Assembly: GCA_012064385.1 (NCBI GenBank)
Contig: QRDG01000473.1
Location: forward strand, 1,695,532 to 1,759,531
DNA length: 64,000 bases
Direction of reading: 5' to 3'
Origin: Puccinellia tenuiflora
Taxonomy: Eukaryota > Streptophyta > Magnoliopsida > Poales > Poaceae
Shown here: positions 33,340 through 45,811 of the stretch, one piece after another
Numbering within the stretch: the stretch's first letter is position 1
How the letters are laid out: the number at the start of each line of letters is the position of its first letter
Notes under the pieces: generated by a model
The model's input: the letters and a program-made list of their open reading frames with translations, nothing else
Databases searched by the model: none
What the model was told of the DNA's origin: nothing
Program-made: the position numbers and the translations under genes

Positions 33340-34179
33340 GGTTTTTATCATTTTTGCCACTATGACCAACTCAATACTCAGAAATGCCATTTGACCGGTC
33401 TAATACTCAGAAATGCCATTGCTCCTTTAGTGTAACGATCAGTTTTACCATTCCGTCATCTTTACCGTTAGTATGCGATCAGTTTTGTCATTTTGAGGGA
33501 GTTAACATTATCATCTGTTAGGTTAAAAGAGATTTAGCATTTTATCATTATTGAGAGACGTTATCTGATAGACAGGCACATAAATGCTCCTAGTCTATCG
33601 CACTCAGCTTCCGATCAGATCAACAGAGACGAGCCATTGCACCGAGCAGGTCGATCAATAGCTAGCCACTCATGAGGATGACTCAAAAACATGCGAGTAC
33701 ACGCATGCCAAGCTTTCCATGAGAATACTCAAAACATCTGCGTACACCTCATGCAAAGCTTGTATGCACACGCACTCTTTTTTATCCAGTACGTGAGTAG
33801 CAGCTTGGCACAGTATGCTTTATACAATAATTGAAGTCATTAGCTTGTATGCATGCCCTGTACTGACATATGATTCCTTTTCATTTTTCATTAATATAGA
33901 ATATAATTAGGCTGAATATTGTGGAGATATATCCCTTGTACATAAACATTTCAGACTGACAAATTTTCATCAAACAATAATGATAATATGCTAAAACCTT
34001 TTAAGCTGACTGTCAACTCTCTTAAAATGGCAAAACTAATTACATACTAATGGTAAAGATGACTGAATGGCAAAACTGATTGTCACACAAACGGAGTAGC
34101 GGCATTTCTGAGTATTAGATCGTTCAAATGGCATTTCTGAGTATGGGGTTGTTCATAGTGGCAAAAATGATAAAAACCC
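33340..34179. mobile_element. MULE-type element with long TIRs, 840 bp
   Basis: The left end GGTTTTTATCATTTTTGCCA is inverted at the right end, and similarity continues inward for about 180 bp (repeated AATACTCAGAAATGCC and CAGTTTT-CCATT blocks). The 9-bp TSD AATGAACTA is present at 33331-33339 and 34180-34188. The TSD length identifies Mutator-like elements. No transposase is encoded between the arms. Confidence 0.85.
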
Positions 34180-34359
34180 AATGAACTAACCGTGCCTCAA
34201 GGCTAGACACGCATCGATGAGTATTTTTGTTCTCTTATATAAGAGATAGAATCTCCAGTTTTCAGGAATACTCAAGCATAGCTTAGAATGTCCATGGCAT
34301 CCCACATTTTTCATCAACAAATATCAGCTTTTCTCATCTGATTTTATTATCCGCTCACA

Positions 34360-34920
34360 TGATATGTATTATTCTTTTAATTATTTCTTATATTTTACTT
34401 TTCTTGGTTTTGATATTAGTCTCATTTTTATTTTTCATTTTTATTATTTAATTTTCTTCTTTTGCTTCTTCTTTGGTTTTCTTAATAAACAAAAAAAATT
34501 GATTCCCTTTCCCCTGCCTCTTGTTGTTTTTTTCTTTTTTCTTTCTTTTTGGGTTTCTATTTTGCAATTTGTCCTTGCTGTTATTATTTGGTTATTTTTT
34601 CCTTCTTATTTAGTTCTCTATTTTTTCTTTTGATTCTTTATTTCACCTTTTTAGCAAATGAAAACAACAAAAATATTTTCTTTCTTTTGTTTATTTTTGG
34701 TTCTTCTTTTGCTTTATCTTCGGTTTTGCTTTTGGAATTATTCCTTGATGTAGAGAGAAAGTTTTTTTTCATTTTCTCTCTGGTATTTTTGTTTTTCAAC
34801 AATAAAGTTCCAACGTTTACCCGTTTGGTTTTAAATGATGCTTCTTTAAGTGGTTTTGTTGTTTCACCATTTTTTTGTTCATTGTGCGATTTTTATATTT
34901 TACATAAAGCTTAAAAAATC
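34360..34920 (+). repeat. T-rich low-complexity stretch
   Basis: Mostly T on the plus strand with recurrent TTTTCTTTT and TTATTT. E2 has a shorter T-rich stretch at the same relative place (about 21250-21340), so this may be an expanded part of E3's internal region. ORFs in it are hydrophobic by composition only. Confidence 0.6.
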
Positions 34921-34929
34921 ATGAAATTA

Positions 34930-36519
34930 TGTTGGAGATATGCCCAAGAGGCAATAATAATGATTATTGTTTATCATATTTCTCCGTTCATGATATGTTT
35001 AATTCCATGCTAGAATTGTATTAACCGGAAACAAATGCATGTGTGGAATATAAACGGTAACGTGTCCCTAGTCTTTCCTCTTGTGACTAGTTTGTTTAAT
35101 TAAGTGATGGTTAGATGTTTCCTAACCATGGATTTATGAATCACTTAATAAACGAAGTTTGTATCATAGGTGATGATATAATGGACAAGACTCAAATTAA
35201 ATAGATGTCAAATATAGTTTCCTTAGACCATGAGATTATGTCACTCCCGCTTATCGGAGGAGAGCTTTGTGGACATCAAATGTCACTTCGTAACTGGGTG
35301 ATTATAAAGGTGGCTTTCAGGTTCTCCGATGATAGGTTGTTGGGTGACATGTTTCAAGACTAGGATTTGTTCGTCCAACAGCTGGATAGATATCTCTGGG
35401 CCCTCTCGGTAGTATAGCATCCAAACGCTTGCAAGCATATGACTAAGTGGCTAGTCATAAGGGATCCTATTCTATGGAACGAGTAAAGAGAACTTGTCGG
35501 TAACGAGATTAATCAGATATGGAGATATCGGTTGATTGAATCTCGGACAAGTAATATATCATGAAACAAAAGGAATCGTATATAGATTAATTGAATCCCG
35601 GACATTGTGGTTCGACTAGTAAAGTACTTCGTCGAATATGTAGGAATTAATATGGGCATCCCGGTCCCGCTATTAATATGACATATTCGCGAACCCGCAG
35701 AGTCACACACTTAACGTTCGATGTAGTTAGGGTTCGAGATAAATGATGGTGAGAACGAATATTGATTCGGAGTCCCGGATGGGATCCCGGACATCACGAG
35801 GAGTTCCGGAGTGGTCCGGAGAATAAGATTCATATAAGGAAAGTTGTTTCCGGAGGTTAAGAAAGGTTCGGGAATTTATCGGTAAAGTACCGGAATGTTC
35901 TAGAAGGTTCTAGAGGGGTCTAGAAGTGGGGCCCATAGGAGTATGGGGCCCACAAGGCATGAAGGGGTAGTGGGCTGGCCTATTGGGCCAGCCGCACCAC
36001 ACCCTTAAAGGCCCATGCGGGCCAAGCTTCTAGAAGGGGGGGGGGGGGGCGGCCTAAACCCTAAGGGGTTGCTTGGGGGGCAAGCCTCCCCCCTTGCGCC
36101 GGCCCTAGATGGAGGGGTGGGGCGCAGCCCCCTGCCCCCTATATAAGGAGGCCTAGAGGAGGGGGTGCGGCACCCCAAGGCCACCCCATAGGTGCCCTAG
36201 CCGCACCCCTCTCCCTCCTTGCCGCCGCCTCCCTCCTCCTCCTCCTCTCTCCCGATAGCTGCTTGGCGAAGCCCTGTCGGATCTCCACCATACACACCAC
36301 GCCACCGTCGTCGTGCTGCTGATCTCGCGAACCTCTCCACCACCTCTTGCGGGGATCGACTAGCCAACCCCTGCCTCGACAAAACACTCACGGTTTTCTT
36401 CGAGGGTGAGATTCGATCTCCTTCTTGCTACCAACCTCTCGTAGATCGGATCTAGATGTTGGGTTTATTCCGCTATCTTTGCGTAGGAAAATTTTTGTTT
36501 TCTATGCTGCGACCCTACA
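34930..36519 (+). mobile_element. 5' LTR of the Copia element
   Basis: 1590 bp, TGTTGGAGA...CCCTACA. A TATATAAG at 36140-36147 (42979-42986 in the 3' LTR) is the likely promoter. A G-run near 36036-36049 is longer here than in the 3' LTR. Confidence 0.95.
36140..36147 (+). promoter_or_regulatory. TATA box of the Copia 5' LTR
   Basis: TATATAAG followed by GAGGCCTAG, identical in the 3' LTR at 42979-42986. It lies about 380 bp before the LTR end. Confidence 0.7.
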
Positions 36520-36520
36520 G

Positions 36521-36533
36521 TGGTATCAGAGCC
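36521..36533 (+). other. Primer-binding site (initiator tRNA-Met)
   Basis: TGGTATCAGAGCC, the standard Copia primer site complementary to the 3' end of plant initiator tRNA-Met, one base after the LTR end. Confidence 0.9.
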
Positions 36534-37769
36534 TAGATCTATTCGTAGATGTTGGTGCGATTAGACACAAGTGTTGTGGGCGTTGATAATTTGAGTTGCT
36601 ACCTTCTCGCGTGCACTTTGCATCTTTGCGGTACTGTAAGATTGAAGCGGCCCGGACCAACTTTACTCGTCCACGCACGAGAGACCGGTTACACGACTGA
36701 CATGCAACTTGTTTTCATAAGTGGCTGGCGGGTGTCTGTTTCTCTTGCTTTAGTGAAGATGCAATTTTCAATGGAAGGCCTTTCAAAAGGATGAGTAAAT
36801 CAGCAACTATTTTATCACCGTTGTGGCTTTGTGTAGATTAGAACAGTTCTATCTATTGACCCATTAGAAGCCACATAAAAATTGCATAAACAATGTAGAG
36901 GCGTCTAACTTGTTTTTGCAGGGTTTGTGATATGGTATGGCCTCAAGATATGATTATGTGATGTATGCAATGATCATGTTTTGTAATTTTCACGACTTGC
37001 ATGTCGATGAGTACGGCAACCGGCAGGAGCCTTATGGTTGTCTTTTATTTAATGTATGACCTGCGTGTCACTTTAAACACCATGTAATTGCTTTACTTTA
37101 TTTGCTAAGAGTAGCTAATAGTAGTAGTTGCAATAGTTGGTGGAGACAACCATGGTGATGGCATTTGAGCTGGTGATGATGGAGATCATGCCGGTGCTTT
37201 GGAGATGGAGATCAAAGGCACAGGAAAAGGCTATACCATGTCACAATTTTGAATTGCATGTGATGTTAATCCTTTTTATGCACCTTATGGTTTATGCTTA
37301 GATACGATCTCGACGGTAGCATGATAAGGTGATCTCTCGCGTTAATATCAAGAAGTGTTCTTCCCTAGTATGCGCCGTTGCCAAAGTTCGTCGTTTTGAA
37401 GCACCACGTGATGATCGGGTGTGATAGATTCTACGTTCACATACAACGGGTGCAAGCTAGTTTGCACATGCAGAAATACTACGGTTTACTTGACGAGCCT
37501 AGCATGTACAGACATGGCCTCGGAACACAGGAGCCGAAAGGCTAAACACGAGTCATATGAATGATATGATCAACATGGAGATGTTCACCATTTGAAGCTG
37601 CGCCACTTCACGTGATGATCGTTTGTGGTGTAGTGGATTTTGGATCGTGTGTCACTAAACAACCAGAGAGATGTTGAGTTTAGTGGGAGTTCGTTTTATA
37701 ATTAGATTATCTTTCGAACACAATATCATGAACATAGTCTAAACACCTTGCAAATAATGTTGTAGATCA

Positions 37770-40700
37770 ATGGCCCTTCCCAACATCACCATGAACTTTA
37801 ACGCGTTCCTAGAGAAAGACAAGCTGAAAGACGATGGAAGCAATTTCTCAGATTGGTTTATGAATCTGAAAATTATCCTCAAAGCTGCCAAGAAACTGTA
37901 TGTCCTAGATGCACCGCTAGGTGAGGCTCCAACAGAGGGAGCGGCTGAAGACATTAGGAATGTCTGGGCAGCCCGTTCAGAGGACCACGAGATAGTTAAG
38001 TGCGGTCTGTTGTACGGCTTAGGACCTAAGCTTCAAAAGCGTTTTGAGCACCATGGCGTTCATCAGATGATCGTTGATCTGAAAGCTATGTTTCAGACTC
38101 AAGCCAAGGTGGAGAGGTATGAAGCCTCTTCTAAGTTCTTTAGTTGTATGATGGAAGAGAACAGTTCCGTCAGTGAACACGTGCTCAAGATGTCTGGGTA
38201 CGGTGATCGTCTGGCGCAGCTGGGTGTTGTGATTCCCAATGAGTTGGGGATTGACCGTGTTCTCCAGTCACTTCCACCTAGCTACAAAAGCTTTGTGATG
38301 AACTATAACATGCAAGGGATGGAGAAAACTCTCCCTGAGCTTTTCGCGATGTTAAAGACCGCGGAAGTGGAAATCAAGAAGGAGCATCAAGTGTTGATGG
38401 TCAACAAGACCACCAGTTTCAAGAAAAAGGGCAAAAGAGACAACTTCAAGAGGGACGGCAAGCGAGCTGCCGGGCCTGCGAGGAAGTCAAGGAAGGGCCC
38501 TAAGTCTGATACTGAGTGCTTCTACTGCAAGGGAACCGGACACTGGAAGCGGAACTGCCCCAAGTATTTGGCGGACAAGAAGGCTGGCACCGTCAAACAA
38601 GGTATATATGATATACAAGTTATTGATGTGTATTTAACAAGTGATCGTAGTAGCACCTGGGTATTTGATACTGGTTCGGTTGCTAATATATGTAACTCGA
38701 AACAGGAGCTGCGGAATAGACGGCGCTTGGCAAGGGACGAGGTGACGATGCGAGTTGGAAATGGATCAAAAGTTGAAGTCATCGCTGTCGGCACACTCCC
38801 TCTGCATTTACCTTCGGGATTAGTTTTAAACCTTAATAATTGTTATTATGTGCCTGCGTTAAGCATGAACATTGTATCTGGATCTTGTTTATTGCGAGAC
38901 GGTTATTCATTTAAGTCTGAAAACTTTGGTATTTCGATTTATATGGATAATACCTTTTATGGTCATGCAACTGAGAGGAATGGTTTATTTCTATTGGATC
39001 TCGATAGTAGTGATACACATGTTCATAACATTGATGCCAAAAGATGCAAAGTGAATGATGATAATACCACGTATTTGTGGCACTGCCGTTTGGGTCATAT
39101 TGGTGTAAAGCGCATGAAGAAACTCCATTCTGATGGACTTTTGGATTCACTTGATTTTGAATCATTTGAAACTTGCGAACCATGCCTTATGGGTAAGATG
39201 ACTCGAACACCCTTCTCCGGCACAATGGAGAGAGCAACAGACTTGTTGGAAATCATACATACCGATGTGTGTGGTCCGATGAGTGTTGCAGCGCGCGGTG
39301 GATATCGTTACTTCTTGACTTTCACCGATGATTTGAGTAGATATGGGTATATTTACTTGATGAAACATAAGTCTGAAACGTTCGAAAAGTTCAAAGAATT
39401 TCAGAGTGAAGTTGAGAACCATCGTAACAAGAAAATCAAGTTTCTTCGATCCGATCGTGGAGGCGAATATTTGAGTTACGAGTTTGGCATGCATTTAAAG
39501 ACGTGTGGAATTGTTTCACAACTCACACCACCCGGAACACCACAGCGTAATGGTGTGTCTGAACGTCGTAATCGAACCTTATTGGATATGGTGCGATCTA
39601 TGATGTCTCACACAGATCTGCCACTATCATTTTGGAGCTATGCATTAGAGACAACCGCATTCACATTAAATAGGGCTCCATCAAAATCCGTTGAGACGAC
39701 TCCATATGAGTTATGGTTTGGCAAGAAGCCAAAGTTATCGTTTCTCAAAGTTTGGGGTTGCGATGCTTATGTGAAAAAGCTTCAACCTGATAAGCTCGAA
39801 CCCAAATCGGAAAAGTGCGTCTTCATTGGATACCCTAAGGAAACTATTGGGTATACCTTCTACCACAGAACTGAAGGCAAGATTTTCGTTGCCAAGAATG
39901 GTTCCTTTCTAGAGAAGGAGTTTCTCTCGAAAGAAGTGAGTGGAAGGAAAATAGAGCTTGACGAGGTTATTGAACCTGTTCTTGAGATGCCGAGTAGCGC
40001 AGAACTGGAAGTTGTTCCAGAACAGCCATCGCCACCTGAAGAAGGAGCAAATGATGTTGATCATGCTGTTCCAGTCAAGGCTGCTATTGAACCTCGCAGA
40101 TCAACGAGGGAACGTGCCGCTCCTGATCGGTATGACCCCGTCATGAATGTCATGTTGTTAGACAATGATGAACCTGCGAATTATGAGGAAGTAATGATGA
40201 GCCCAGACTCCGAAAAATGGCTAGGAGCCATGAAATCCGAAATGGAATCCATGTATGAAAACCAAGTATGGACTTTGGTGGACTTACCAAATGACCGTAA
40301 GGCCGTTGAGAACAAATGGATATTCAAGAGAAAGACAGATGCTGACGGAAACGTCACCGTGTATAAAGCTCGACTTGTCGCAAAGGGTTTCCGACAAATT
40401 CAAGGGGTTGACTATGATGAGACATTCTCACCTGTAGCGATGCTGAAATCTGTTCGGATTATGTTAGCAATTGCCGCATATTATGACTATGAAATTTGGC
40501 AAATGGATGTGAAGACCGCGTTCCTTAATGGTCATATTAAGGAAGAGTTGTACATGGTACAGCCCGAAGGTTTTGTTGATCCAAAGGATGCTAACAAGGT
40601 ATGCAAACTTCAGAGATCCATCTATGGACTGAAGCAAGCATCGCGGAGTTGGAATCTCCGGTTTGATGAAGTGATCAAAGGGTTTGGATTTGTCCAAACT

Positions 40701-41740
40701 TATGGAGAAGCCTGTATTTACAAGAAAGTGAGTGGGAGTTCAGTTGCATTCCTGATACTATATGTGGATGACATATTATTGATTGGAAATGATGTTACAC
40801 TACTTGAAAGTGTAAAGTCTTATTTGAATAAAAGTTTTTCAATGAAAGACCTTGGTGAAGCAGCGTACATTTTAGGCATAAAGATCTATAGAGATAGGTC
40901 AAAGCGCCTAATTGGGCTTTCACAGAGTACATACCTTGACAAGGTTCTGAAGAAGTTCGGAATGGAAAATTCAAAGAAGGGGTTCTTACCAATGTTGTAA
41001 GGAAAGGTTCTGAGTAAGACTCAGAGTCCTGTTATAGCAGAAGATAGAGAGATAATGGACAAGGTTCCTTATGCCTCTGCGATAGGCTCTATCATGTATG
41101 CCATGCTATGTACAAGACCAGATGTGTGCCATGCTGTAAGTTTGACTAGCAGGTACCAAAGTGATCCAGGAGTGGAACACTGGTCAGCTGTCAAAAATAT
41201 CCTTAAGTATCTAAATAGAACTAAGGAAATGTTTCTCGTATATGGAGGTGACCAAGAGCTTGTCGTAAGGAGTTACGTCGATGCTAGTTGGGACACAGAC
41301 CCGGATGATTCTAAGTCTCAGTTCGGATACGTGTTTATTCTGAATGGTGGCGCTGTGAGTTGGAGGAGTTCCAAGCAGAGCGTGGTGGCGAAATCTTCAA
41401 CAGAAGCGGAGTATGTTGCGGCCTCGTCGGCAGCAAGTGAAGCAGTCTGGATGAAGGAGTTCCTCTCAGAGCTGAGCGTGGTTCCAAGTGCGTCAAGACC
41501 TCTGGCACTGTACTGTGATAATACAGGTGCAATAGCTCTTGCCAAGGACCCGACTTCACACAACAATACCAAGCATATTAAGCCTATCACAATTTGCGTG
41601 AGAATGTCAAGGATGGTGACATAGAGATTTGCAAGGTGCATACGAATCTGAATGTGGCAGACCCATTGACTAAACCTCTTCCACGAGCAAAACATGATCA
41701 ACACCGAGAAGCCATGGGTGTTAGATTGCTACAGATGTAA
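37770..41740 (+). pseudogene. Copia Gag-Pol polyprotein, one stop and one frameshift
   Basis: From ATG 37770 the frame is open for 1076 codons. Gag occupies about residues 1-240, followed by a CCHC zinc knuckle (CFYCKGTGHWKRNC, about 250-263). The protease motif FDTGSVANICNS follows (Asp near 300), then the GAG-pre-integrase HxLGH-type motif (LWHCRLGHIGVKRM, about 435). The integrase core has IHTDVCGP, RSDRGGEY and GVSERRNRT (about 497-595). The reverse transcriptase runs from KWIFKRKTDADG to LILYVDDILLIGND (about 855-1005). A TAA at 40998-41000 interrupts the frame. The same frame continues through RNase H (YVDASWDTD, then STEAEYVAAS) to about 41584, where a one-base deletion shifts it to the frame of NLRENVKDGDIEIC and the C-terminus VADPLTKPLP, stop 41738-41740. 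A defective but nearly complete Copia Pol. Confidence 0.95.
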
Positions 41741-41773
41741 ACTAGATTATTGACTCTAGTGCAAGTGGGAGAC

Positions 41774-43357
41774 TGTTGGAGATATGCCCAAGAGGCAATA
41801 ATAATGATTATTGTTTATCATATTTCTCCGTTCATGATATGTTTAATTCCATGCTAGAATTGTATTAACCGGAAACAAATACATGTGTGGAATATAAACG
41901 GTAATGTGTCCCTAGTCTTTCCTCTTGTGACTAGTTTGTTTAATTAAGTGATGGTTAGATGTTTCCTAACCATGGATTTATGAATCACTTAATAAACGAA
42001 GTTTGTATCATAGGTGATGATATAATGGACAAGACTCAAATTAAATAGATGTCAAATATAGTTTCCTTAGACCATGAGATTATGTCACTCCCGCTTATCG
42101 GAGGAGAGCTTTGTGGACATCAAATGTCACTTCGTAACTGGGTGATTATAAAGGTGGCTTTCAGGTTCTCCGATGATAGGTTGTTGGGTGACATGTTTCA
42201 AGACTGGGATTTGTTCGTCCAACAGCTGGATAGATATCTCTGGGCCCTCTCGGTAGTATAGCATCCAAACGCTTGCAAGCATATGACTAAGTGGCTAGTC
42301 ATAAGGGATCCTATTCTATGGAACGAGTAAAGAGAACTTGTCGGTAACGAGATTAATCAGATATGGAGATATCGGTGGATTGAATCTCGGACAAGTAATA
42401 TATCGTGAAACAAAAGGAATCGTATATAGATTAATTGAATCCCGGACATTGTGGTTCGACTAGTAAAGTACTTCGTCGAATATGTAGGAATTAATATGGG
42501 CATCCCGGTCCCGCTATTAATATGACATATTCGCGAACCCGCAGAGTCACACACTTAACGTTCGATGTAGTTAGGGTTCGAGATAAATGATGGTGAGAAC
42601 GAATATTGATTCGGAGTCCCGGATGGGATCCCGGACATCACGAGGAGTTCCGGAGTGGTCCGGAGAATAAGATTCATATAAGGAAAGTTGTTTCCGGAGG
42701 TTAAGAAAGGTTCGGGAATTTATCGGTAAAGTACCGGAATGTTCTAGAAGGTTCTAGAGGGGTCTAGAAGTGGGGCCCATAGGAGTATGGGGCCCACAAG
42801 GCATGAAGGGGTAGTGGGCTGGCCTATTGGGCCAGCCGCACCACACCCTTAAAGGCCCATGCGGGCCAAGCTTCTAGAAGGGGGGGGGCGGCCTAAACCC
42901 TAAGGGTTGCTTGGGGGGCAAGCCTCCCCCCCTTGCGCCGGCCCTAGATGGAGGGGTGGGGCGCAACCCCCTGCCCCCTATATAAGGAGGCCTAGAGGAG
43001 GGGGTGCGGCACCCCAAGGCCACCCCATAGGTGCCCTAGCCGCACCCCTCTCCCTCCTTGCCGCCGCCTCCCTCCTCCTCCTCCTCTCTCCCGATAGCTG
43101 CTTGGCGAAGCCCTGTCGGATCTCCACCATACACACCACGCCACCGTCGTCATGCTGCTGATCTCGCGAACCTCTCCACCACCTCTTGCGGGGATCGACT
43201 AGCCAACCCCTGCCTCGACAAAACACTCACGGTTTTCTTCGAGGGTGAGATTCGATCTCCTTCTTGCTACCAACCTCTCGTAGATCGGATCTAGATGTTG
43301 GGTTTATTCCGCTATCTTTGCGTAGGAAAATTTTGTTTTCTATGCTGCAACCCTACA
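41774..43357 (+). mobile_element. 3' LTR of the Copia element
   Basis: 1584 bp, preceded by the purine-rich AAGTGGGAGAC and followed by the TSD AATTA. Confidence 0.95.
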
Positions 43358-45546
43358 AATTACACACAATGATCATCACTTAAATTTATGTATTCACGAA
43401 AATCTGCAATAATTATAGGCATGATTAAGTGCACCTAAAAATTATGTTTCCGAGCTCCTGTTTTTCTGGACGATTCTGTCTTTTCTTGCAAGGGTAGCCT
43501 TTTTGCGCTTTCATTTGACTCTTCTTGGTTTTTTACTTTATTTGTAGTTGGCTCACTCAAGCAAACTTTCTATAACTTAAAACTAAAATTTGTTATGGAT
43601 TAATGGCAACACCTTTGAATTATCTATTGCACTAATGTCTAACTGCAGAGAAAGAATGGATTTTTTTATGGTGGAGTTTTTTTCCACAGGAAATGAAGGA
43701 GCACCAAACTAAGGAATATCCACGGATGGTTAATACCATAATCATATGCATCTGCATCACCTCTACAACAACAAATCCTCGGTTTGCAAACATAGCTTCA
43801 AACTTTGTTTTCTCAAGCACCATGAAAATTTGCATAAATTTGGAGCGTTTGTATCTTAAATTTTATTGTTTATATCTTTGTGTTAGTTTCAAATATTATC
43901 ACAATAATAAGCTGTTTTTTATATTATTCTGAAGATCTTGGTAAAATCCACTGAAATAAATTAATAGGGTGCACCCGAATAAAATGAATAGATACATAGT
44001 TAAAAGTATGATTGATTCTACACTTTTTGTAATGCTTTATTATAAAGTAGATGATAGTATGCAAGTGTCATATTTTGTGTTATCTTGTCATGATAGATAA
44101 CTGTGTACATGGTATTGTTTAGTATTTCATATTTTCATATGTTAAGTCATAACTGACTAGGAGGGTATAATATGTTATCTAGGTATCGACATGTGTTGTT
44201 TTGTTTATAGTATGGTATGGTATTGTGGTATCCTCCTCAGAAGAATATTTAGATTGACTTGACACATGTTCACGCATGTGTAAGATAAAAAGAAAATCTA
44301 CCCAGCCTTGATGATGTCTTATCTCAGAATAGCGATATCCTTTCCATGCTACTACTCAATGTTTCTTATTTTACAATGCATGATTATGGCCATTATTGCT
44401 CTCTTAGTTGGCCGCTTCCCAGTCTGTTGCTAGCATTTGTCTATACTAAGCAGGAATGCTGCTTTCACATCCAAATTCTTGAGCCAAGTTATTCCATAAG
44501 AGTCCATTATATCTTCCTATATATGGCATCTCATAGTTGTTCCAAGTAAATTCTCATGTGCTAAACTTTAAACTTCTAAAAAAACTCCTATTTGTGCCAT
44601 TGTTTTCAGCTCATGAGGAAGTGATAATGGAGTTTGTTGTTGTACGTGCTAGATGGGCATGAAAACTGTGTTAGTTTAAATTTGCCCGAGAGCTGGTATG
44701 GGATTCCCAATCCAGACTAATTAAAAAAATAAAAGACACTCCTACGAGACACGTGATAGCTGGCAGGCACCCGTGAATTCGGTTAGCCTTGGTATGAGAA
44801 AGGACAAGTTTGGGAGGAGTGTTAAGCATGGTAACTGCTCTCAAAACTCTATAAATCTATTTAGCGCAGAAGATGTGGATTTCTTTGTCACCTAACCGTT
44901 GACGTGAACATACACCTCGCAAAATAATTTTTGTTTATGGTTTTCAAAAACAAACAATGCTATGGCACATGTTAATCCATGTTTTCCTCTGAGAAGGGTC
45001 TATCTTTTTACATTTATGTTGTGTCATCACCTTCCTTGAGCACCAACCTAGAGAGCATAATTTTCATTCTTAGTTTAATGTGCTTTGTACGTAAGCATTA
45101 TTGATTTATGCATGATTATGATATTACTTGTTCTAAAATATTTATATCTAGTCACCATTTAAACTTTGAAGGTGCTCTGCATTTATATTTTCCGCTATCA
45201 GAAAGGGTTAGCGAGATACCACTCTATCACACTGTGTTATGTTCATAATGCCCTTGTTGATGCTTTTAGACTTCATATTATTAACTTCTAATTTTTCATT
45301 ATGTTTTTATGAGTAGACATGATTGACAAACTTTATTATTCATGTGGTATTTATCATGAACTTGATTGCTTGATGCCAAATATGACAGTTGGTTTGAATC
45401 ATTTTGTTTTCAACTTATATCATTTACATCCCTTGATCTAGTTCATGATTGAATATAATTAAATATAATAAAATTTGCATCTACCAATAATAAAATCGAA
45501 AGTACGTCTTATTTTATCATTTAATTACTCGGCGACAACAAGAATT

Positions 45547-45811
45547 AAGCTTGGAGATGTTGATATGTCGAAAACGTTCGCCAAAATTTGTAGTTTATTA
45601 TGATATTATCCCTGATATTTGGCTTATTTAGTTGGAGTAATCTATTAATAGTTCTAAAAATGCACAAGTTCTTGTTTACACTTTGATGTGTAGAAATTAT
45701 TTGGAAAATGGCAAAAATGCAAAAAGACTTCGTTGTGGTAGAGTTCTGACTTTCAGGAAATCTGTCCCCTAGACATATTTTAGAGATTGGAGATAGTGCT
45801 TATGGAATTTG
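45547..45811 (+). mobile_element. Degenerate PPT and start of the E3 3' LTR
   Basis: AAGCTTGGAGATGT (45547-45560) differs from the E1/E2 PPT at two positions and is followed by TGATATGTCGAAAACG, a decayed LTR start in which the GATACGT/ACGTATC inverted repeat is lost. The LTR is cut at 45811 by the next LTR. Confidence 0.6.

Larger units (their letters stand above)
34930..43357 (+). mobile_element. Complete Copia-type LTR retrotransposon
   Basis: 8428 bp, LTRs 34930-36519 and 41774-43357, TSD AATTA at 34925-34929 and 43358-43362. Initiator-tRNA-Met primer site at 36521. One polyprotein with the Copia order Gag-PR-INT-RT-RNase H (37770-41740). The LTR style (TGTTGGAGATATGCCC start) is that of the BARE/Angela relatives of Triticeae, but the sequence is not Angela itself. 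The LTRs are almost identical: about 8 substitutions plus a few homopolymer indels by hand count. The polyprotein has one nonsense codon and one frameshift, so this copy is defective though recent. Confidence 0.95.
32770..45811 (+). mobile_element. Decayed Gypsy-type internal region and LTR start, E3 (interrupted)
   Basis: Non-coding blocks follow the order seen in E1 and E2: CTGAAACAGAATTTTGGCA at about 32784 (compare the CAGATTTCTGT block), a degraded ATGTCCATGGCATCCCAC at about 34288 (compare GATGCCCAAGGCATCCCC), then after the Copia insertion CCATTATATCTTCCTATATATGG near 44502 and a degenerate PPT at 45547-45560. Two insertions split it: the MULE 33340-34179 and the Copia element 34930-43357. 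The left limit is uncertain. No gag or pol remains in the window. Confidence 0.55.

Noticed and set aside
34364..34914. Hydrophobic ORFs resembling small membrane proteins
   Set aside because: They come from T-rich low-complexity sequence, which always reads as Phe/Leu/Ile.
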